Source: CAVIQK01 sp964613035
GTDB lineage: Bacteria > Bacillota > Clostridia > Christensenellales > DTU072
Length of the DNA: 64,000 bases
Assembly (NCBI GenBank): GCA_964613035.1
Contig: CAZTFQ010000006.1
Span: 39,778 to 103,777, forward strand
Direction: 5' to 3'
Every line of letters begins with the position of its first letter. Positions within the stretch are counted from its first letter, which is position 1. The notes under the pieces are model-generated. The model did not search any database, was not told where the DNA came from, and saw nothing but the letters and a program-made list of their open reading frames with translations. Both the position numbers and the translations under genes were made by a program. This document shows, piece after piece, positions 60,008-64,000 of the stretch.

Positions 60008-62857
60008 TTAAGAAATCTTGAGATCGACGCCTTTTGCTATCTGTAAGGCGAAATAGACGTTTTTATTATCTTCGAGCGCGGTGCGTAAGACGTCGGAGAC
60101 TACTTTAACTTCAAGGGAGGACGAATACATCAATTCAGAGAAGGCGTCTTCGTCTATATAGGAAATATCGCTAAGAGAGGACGGGAGATAGACTCGAGTT
60201 ATCACAAGCGACGCATTGGGGGCGTCGGCGGTGAGTAAAAAGGCGTCTTTATCTATGCCTATTACCTTCAGTCCGTTATACTCGGACGCGATATAGACTT
60301 CTTCGACGAAGCCGTCGTATCCTGAAACGAAGTATGCGTCGAGATCGGCGTCGTAGCGATACTTAAGACCGTAGGAGCCTTCTTTTTCCGAACGCCATTT
60401 AGCCGTATAAGTGACGGACGCCGTAACGGTCGGGAAAGAGGCGACGTAAGTTTCCTTCTCTCCGTAGATCAAATACCAGCCGTTGAAATGATAAACGGTG
60501 CCGTCTTTTTCCACGTCGGACAAGGACATGGAAGACAAGTCGGAGTCGGTAAGGAACTCGCCGTAATATTTGGTTACGGATAAATTGTTGGCATCGACCA
60601 ACGGGTCGTTAAAGGTCACCTTATACGAGACAATCTCGGGGTTGAGGACTACGTCTACGGTATAGACGTAATCGGCGTCGTAAGAAAATTCATCGAGATA
60701 CGCGTCGGCGAAAGCCGATCCGAACGATATCGACGACAGATCTTTCTCGACGTGAGTTCCTACGGAATACGAGGTTATGCGATAACGAGGTTTCAACGCT
60801 TTATAAATCGAAGAGCTCTCCAAATCGAAATAATGACTTTCGCCGTCTCCGAGGACGATATACGAGGAAGTTTTGTCCGCATTATCCTGAGAATACTCGG
60901 CTCGGAGAAGGTATCTGTATTTTAACGACCGCAAATCGACCTTTTTCAATACGTAAGTAATCGCGGACGCGCCCTGCGTCTGACCTGTAGCCAAAATGTC
61001 CGAGGTACCGGACGGTATCCAATAGAAGCTGTTGTATTCTCGGTCGTAAGCGGGGATAGCCGAGACAATAACGTCTCTCGACGGGGTAGAGACGACTTCT
61101 TTAAACGCCGTGGAAATTCTTGCTATCTCGGTAGAGCCGGAAACGAAGACGTTTTCATAGACTATCGGGGTACGGGTTTCTCTAACCGTAACCGATGAAT
61201 AGACCGTCAGATCGGCAATTTCTCGCGCGGTGGCATATCGGACTCCGTCTACTTCGAATGCGAACGTATACCCGGACGCGACGGAAAGGGACGGTTCGGA
61301 ATCGATGCGTTGTCCGTAGGGTACGGAAAATGTTCTGTAAGGGGCGTCGCCGCCGTAGGAATAAAAACGTACGTCGTAACTCTTGAGGGAATAACCTGCG
61401 TAGAAAGTATAATCCTTCGTTATTCCGACGAATTGCGGAAGAGGCGCGGTGAAGTCGGAATCGAGATAAAAAGCCCCCTCTTGTCCCGTCCGTGCAATTA
61501 CGTTGGGGTAATCCGTGAGGATACGGTTATACGGAAGGACCAGAGCTGGTACGTGTACGTAATAAAGGGTCCCGTTACTGCTGATAACGGAGTTTTCTAC
61601 CGTGCCGTCTTCCAGATATACAGTCCCTCCCGAATACGTATAAGTCAGTCCGTCGAAGTCGAAAGACGACCCGTCGAAGTCGACGTCGGATACTTCCGTC
61701 ATGGAATAGACTTTATCGGCATATAGGTGATAATTGACCTCATCCGCAACCGCATTGCCGAAGACGTCGAAAGAGTACTCCGAGGGAGCAAAGTCAGTCG
61801 GCACGAGACGGAAAAGAGCGTCTTGCCCCTCAAAACGTACGGTATATGTATTGACCTTATAAATCAAATAGACTTTCACTACCGCTTGTCTCGGGGACGA
61901 GAAAGTCAAATACTTTTCTTCTATTCCGAACGATTCGACTCCGCTCGAATAGGATATGTTTTCGTAATCGCCGCTTTCGGGTAAATAAATATCCCATCCG
62001 CTCAAGGTATATCCGGCAATCGCGGATGACGTAGAGACCGGAAGAACCGCGGTATACGACGGAGTAACGCCCGAGGGAAGTTCCGAACCGAAAACAGTCA
62101 ACGAAGAAGCCGTGAGCGCGGAATCGGGGAGAAGATCGCTTCTGGAGACGACGGATCCGTCCGCAGAAATTTCCGAACCTTTTTCGTCGACTCTGACGAC
62201 GTAATACAAAACGTCCGCCCTTCTTCCGTCGACGAATTTGGCATAAAGCGTAACGTCTTCCGTTAGAGTCAGAGGAAATTCTACTAAAGAATCACTCTGA
62301 AAATCACTTGTAGAGTACCACTCCACGTCCAGATATTCAAAAAGTCTGACACCCGAATATTGTTTATAAGTATGAGACGGACGAGAAAGCACTGCCACTC
62401 TTCTGTCGGTAAGAGGCTCTATATACTCGGCACCGTGCTCGCCTAAATCGAAGCTGACGTTGTAGGTTGATTTTTCCTGAGGTCTGAGTTTGACGACGAC
62501 TTTAAGAAAAGTGTAATATACGGAGCTGTTCTCCGTGTAAGTTACGGTCAGGCTGTAAGTACCGGAAGAAGACAAAAGACGGAGCTCGTTTTTATCGAAC
62601 ATATCTTCCGTAAGCGAAACTTCGTCTTGATATCCGTCGGATCTTTTTATCGCCAAACGAAACGCCGCGGGATTAAACTCCTCTCCGAGATACAATTCGT
62701 ACGGAGTCTCGTCGGAATAATCTTTGATTTTGATAGTGACGGAATCCTTGTCGGGAGTCGAATTGTCGGAGTCGTCCGGAGTGCAAGCGAAAAGCACAAT
62801 CGAAAATACGATTGTCAAAACAAGGACGATAAATATAAGAGCCGGTTTATTCTTCAT
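60008..62857 (-). CDS. Large lipoprotein with InlB-type and BspA-like repeats
   Basis: 949 residues. Lipoprotein signal peptide with lipobox LFAC (Cys25), then TPDDSDNSTPDKDS linker. Middle part contains several Listeria-Bacteroides (InlB B-repeat-like, Flg_new) units, for instance around VTLYAKFVDG, YTVRFEGQ, and the C-terminal one with YHFNGWYLIYGEK and VTYTAKWRS; near the end a BspA-like leucine-rich region (GLKVIGIDKDAF, VYLPSSLSDISYIDEDAF). These repeats are typical of surface proteins in gut bacteria. The role is probably surface adhesion, but that is inference. No Shine-Dalgarno; consensus promoter with a -10 box 8 bases before the ATG. Single-gene unit. Confidence 0.85.
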   Translation of the reverse strand: MKNKPALIFIVLVLTIVFSIVLFACTPDDSDNSTPDKDSVTIKIKDYSDETPYELYLGEEFNPAAFRLAIKRSDGYQDEVSLTEDMFDKNELRLLSSSGTYSLTVTYTENSSVYYTFLKVVVKLRPQEKSTYNVSFDLGEHGAEYIEPLTDRRVAVLSRPSHTYKQYSGVRLFEYLDVEWYSTSDFQSDSLVEFPLTLTEDVTLYAKFVDGRRADVLYYVVRVDEKGSEISADGSVVSRSDLLPDSALTASSLTVFGSELPSGVTPSYTAVLPVSTSSAIAGYTLSGWDIYLPESGDYENISYSSGVESFGIEEKYLTFSSPRQAVVKVYLIYKVNTYTVRFEGQDALFRLVPTDFAPSEYSFDVFGNAVADEVNYHLYADKVYSMTEVSDVDFDGSSFDFDGLTYTYSGGTVYLEDGTVENSVISSNGTLYYVHVPALVLPYNRILTDYPNVIARTGQEGAFYLDSDFTAPLPQFVGITKDYTFYAGYSLKSYDVRFYSYGGDAPYRTFSVPYGQRIDSEPSLSVASGYTFAFEVDGVRYATAREIADLTVYSSVTVRETRTPIVYENVFVSGSTEIARISTAFKEVVSTPSRDVIVSAIPAYDREYNSFYWIPSGTSDILATGQTQGASAITYVLKKVDLRSLKYRYLLRAEYSQDNADKTSSYIVLGDGESHYFDLESSSIYKALKPRYRITSYSVGTHVEKDLSSISFGSAFADAYLDEFSYDADYVYTVDVVLNPEIVSYKVTFNDPLVDANNLSVTKYYGEFLTDSDLSSMSLSDVEKDGTVYHFNGWYLIYGEKETYVASFPTVTASVTYTAKWRSEKEGSYGLKYRYDADLDAYFVSGYDGFVEEVYIASEYNGLKVIGIDKDAFLLTADAPNASLVITRVYLPSSLSDISYIDEDAFSELMYSSSLEVKVVSDVLRTALEDNKNVYFALQIAKGVDLKIS

Positions 62858-62865
62858 ACATAATA

Positions 62866-62894
62866 ATTATATTATATAACCGCGTGTATGTCAA
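62866..62894 (-). promoter_or_regulatory. Promoter of the large lipoprotein gene, predicted near-leaderless
   Basis: TTGACA (62889-62894), 17-base spacer, TATAAT (62866-62871), a full consensus match. The ATG lies 8 bases after the -10, so the leader would be 0-2 nt. A second overlapping TATAAT (62871-62876) would give a leader of about 6 nt. Confidence 0.75.
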
Positions 62895-62975
62895 TAGAGA
62901 ATTCCGTACCGAAAAGGCTCCAAAGCGCTTTTTCGGAGAAGTCGGAGCAGATTATTACATAGGACGAATTATAAG

Positions 62976-63002
62976 CAAAAAGTCCGCAAAAGCGGACTTT
63001 TT
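62976..63002 (-). terminator. Intrinsic terminator of pnp
   Basis: AAAAAGTCCGC and GCGGACTTTTT with a four-base AAAA loop; symmetrical, with T-run on both strands. About 30 bases after the pnp stop. Confidence 0.9.
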
Positions 63003-63033
63003 AGATGATTAGTATTCTCGTTTAGGTTGATTT

Positions 63034-64000
63034 TTATAATTTTTTAATAAGTTTGAGGTCAACGCCCTTATCGGAAATCTTAATGACTTCAACCTTAACT
63101 CTGTCGCCGATATTGACGACGTCTTCGACCTTCTCGACTCTCTTGTTGCTGAGTTTAGAGATATGAATCATACCGTCTTTTCCGGGGGCATATTCCACGA
63201 ACGCTCCGAACGTCAGGATACGGACGACCTTACCTTCGTACTCTTCGCCGACTTCGGGATCTTTGACGATATTGATAATGATCTGACGAGCTCTGTCGAT
63301 AGCAGCCTGGTCGGGAGACGCGACGAAGACTTTTCCGTCGTCCATAATATCGATTTTGACGCCGGTCTCGTCGATGATCTTGTTGATGGTCTTGCCGCCG
63401 CTACCGATGACGTCCTTAATTTTATCGGGGTCGATCTCGAAGGAAACGATCTTGGGCGCATAGGGGGAGAGTTCTTTTCTAGGGGCGGGGAGCACTTCAA
63501 GCATCTTACCGAGGATGAAGAGTCTGCCTTGTCTCGCCTGCTCGAGAGCGGTGCGAAGAATCTGCTCGTTGATACCCTTGATTTTGATATCCATCTGGAT
63601 AGCGGTTATACCGTCTTTGGTTCCGGCGACTTTGAAGTCCATATCGCCGAAGAAGTCTTCGAGTCCCTGAATATCGCTCATGATAGAGACCTTACCGGTT
63701 TCGTCGTTCTTGATAAGTCCCATTGCGATACCTGCTACAGGAGCCTTAATCGGAACGCCTGCGTCCATAAGGGCGAGGGTGGAACCGCACACGGAAGCCT
63801 GAGAGGTGGAACCGTTGGAAGACAAAATTTCCGAGACCGTACGGATTGCGTAGGGGAAGCTTTCCTCGTTGGGGAGAACAGGTTCGAGAGCTCTTTCAGC
63901 AAGAGCGCCGTGACCGATTTCACGTCTGCCGGGGGTCCTTAAGGGCTTGGCTTCGCCGGTAGAATAACCGGGCATATTGTAGTGGTGCATATATCTCTTG
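63034..64000 (-). CDS. pnp: Polyribonucleotide nucleotidyltransferase (5' end missing)
   Basis: PNPase phosphorolytically degrades RNA from the 3' end. The last 322 residues are present and the frame runs off the right edge. Seen: second RNase PH domain (start MHHYNMPGYSTGE, GRREIGHGALAERAL, SDIQGLEDFFGDMDFKVAGT), KH domain (IKDVIGSGGKTINKIID), and C-terminal S1 domain (VVRILTFGAFVEYAPGKDGMIHISKL). It has the usual end soon after S1. Confidence 0.96.
   Translation of the reverse strand, partial: KRYMHHYNMPGYSTGEAKPLRTPGRREIGHGALAERALEPVLPNEESFPYAIRTVSEILSSNGSTSQASVCGSTLALMDAGVPIKAPVAGIAMGLIKNDETGKVSIMSDIQGLEDFFGDMDFKVAGTKDGITAIQMDIKIKGINEQILRTALEQARQGRLFILGKMLEVLPAPRKELSPYAPKIVSFEIDPDKIKDVIGSGGKTINKIIDETGVKIDIMDDGKVFVASPDQAAIDRARQIIINIVKDPEVGEEYEGKVVRILTFGAFVEYAPGKDGMIHISKLSNKRVEKVEDVVNIGDRVKVEVIKISDKGVDLKLIKKL

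Noticed and set aside
1..64000. CRISPR arrays, tRNA genes, insertion sequences, prophage genes
   Set aside because: No direct-repeat arrays, cloverleaf patterns, transposase motifs or phage genes were seen in either strand.

Overview
This window is a 64 kb piece of a bacterial chromosome from an endospore-forming, low-to-mid GC Firmicute, most likely an uncultured clostridial lineage (taxonomy is inferred from gene content only). Evidence for spore formation is the cluster spoIIGA-sigE-sigG with sigK close by, plus a PdaB-type deacetylase. Evidence for a Firmicute is the order of the rimP-nusA-rnpM-infB and mraZ-rsmH-ftsL-pbp-murE-mraY-murD-ftsW blocks and the presence of SepF, NrdR, YlmC and RqcH. 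Nearly every gene is on the minus strand; the exceptions are the RNase P RNA gene and the rqcH/ABC-F pair.

Reading along the minus strand, from high to low coordinates: the 3' part of pnp; a large leaderless lipoprotein gene; pdaB, a tandem-OB ssb, yggS-sepF-lspA-rluD; then (plus strand) rqcH and an ABC-F ATPase, divergent from tig-clpP-clpX-lon-engB; a small Cys-containing orphan and a metallophosphoesterase; a dcw cell-wall/division cluster from mraZ to ftsZ that lacks murF, murG, murC and murB but carries murA; the spoIIGA-sigE-sigG block; ylmC, nrdR, sigK; rnpB; a 2396-residue GT84/GH94 cyclic-glucan-synthase-like protein; rarA-rubrerythrin-ABC exporter-ruvX; a compositionally foreign patch with a coiled-coil membrane protein, a duplicated fragment and an intergenic repeat; then rpsB-tsf-pyrH-frr-uppS-cdsA-dxr-rseP-ispG, a PolC remnant consisting only of the N-domain, OB and exonuclease, and finally rimP-nusA-rnpM-infB running off the left end.

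The most notable observations are: (1) the canonical polC locus holds only a 518-residue OB/exonuclease protein without PHP or polymerase domains; (2) at least four genes (rarA, a metallophosphoesterase, rqcH, yggS), and probably the large lipoprotein, have no Shine-Dalgarno and a sigma-A -10 box placed 6 nt (8 nt for the lipoprotein) before ATG, which predicts leaderless mRNAs; (3) the SpoVD/PBP2-like gene has no ATG/GTG/TTG at its expected start but has AUA at ideal spacing from a strong Shine-Dalgarno; (4) sigK is preceded by a sigma-E/sigma-K-like promoter that fires directly into the nrdR terminator hairpin; (5) a sigma-F-like promoter lies in front of sigG. All functional calls are from reading sequence motifs; no database search was run.
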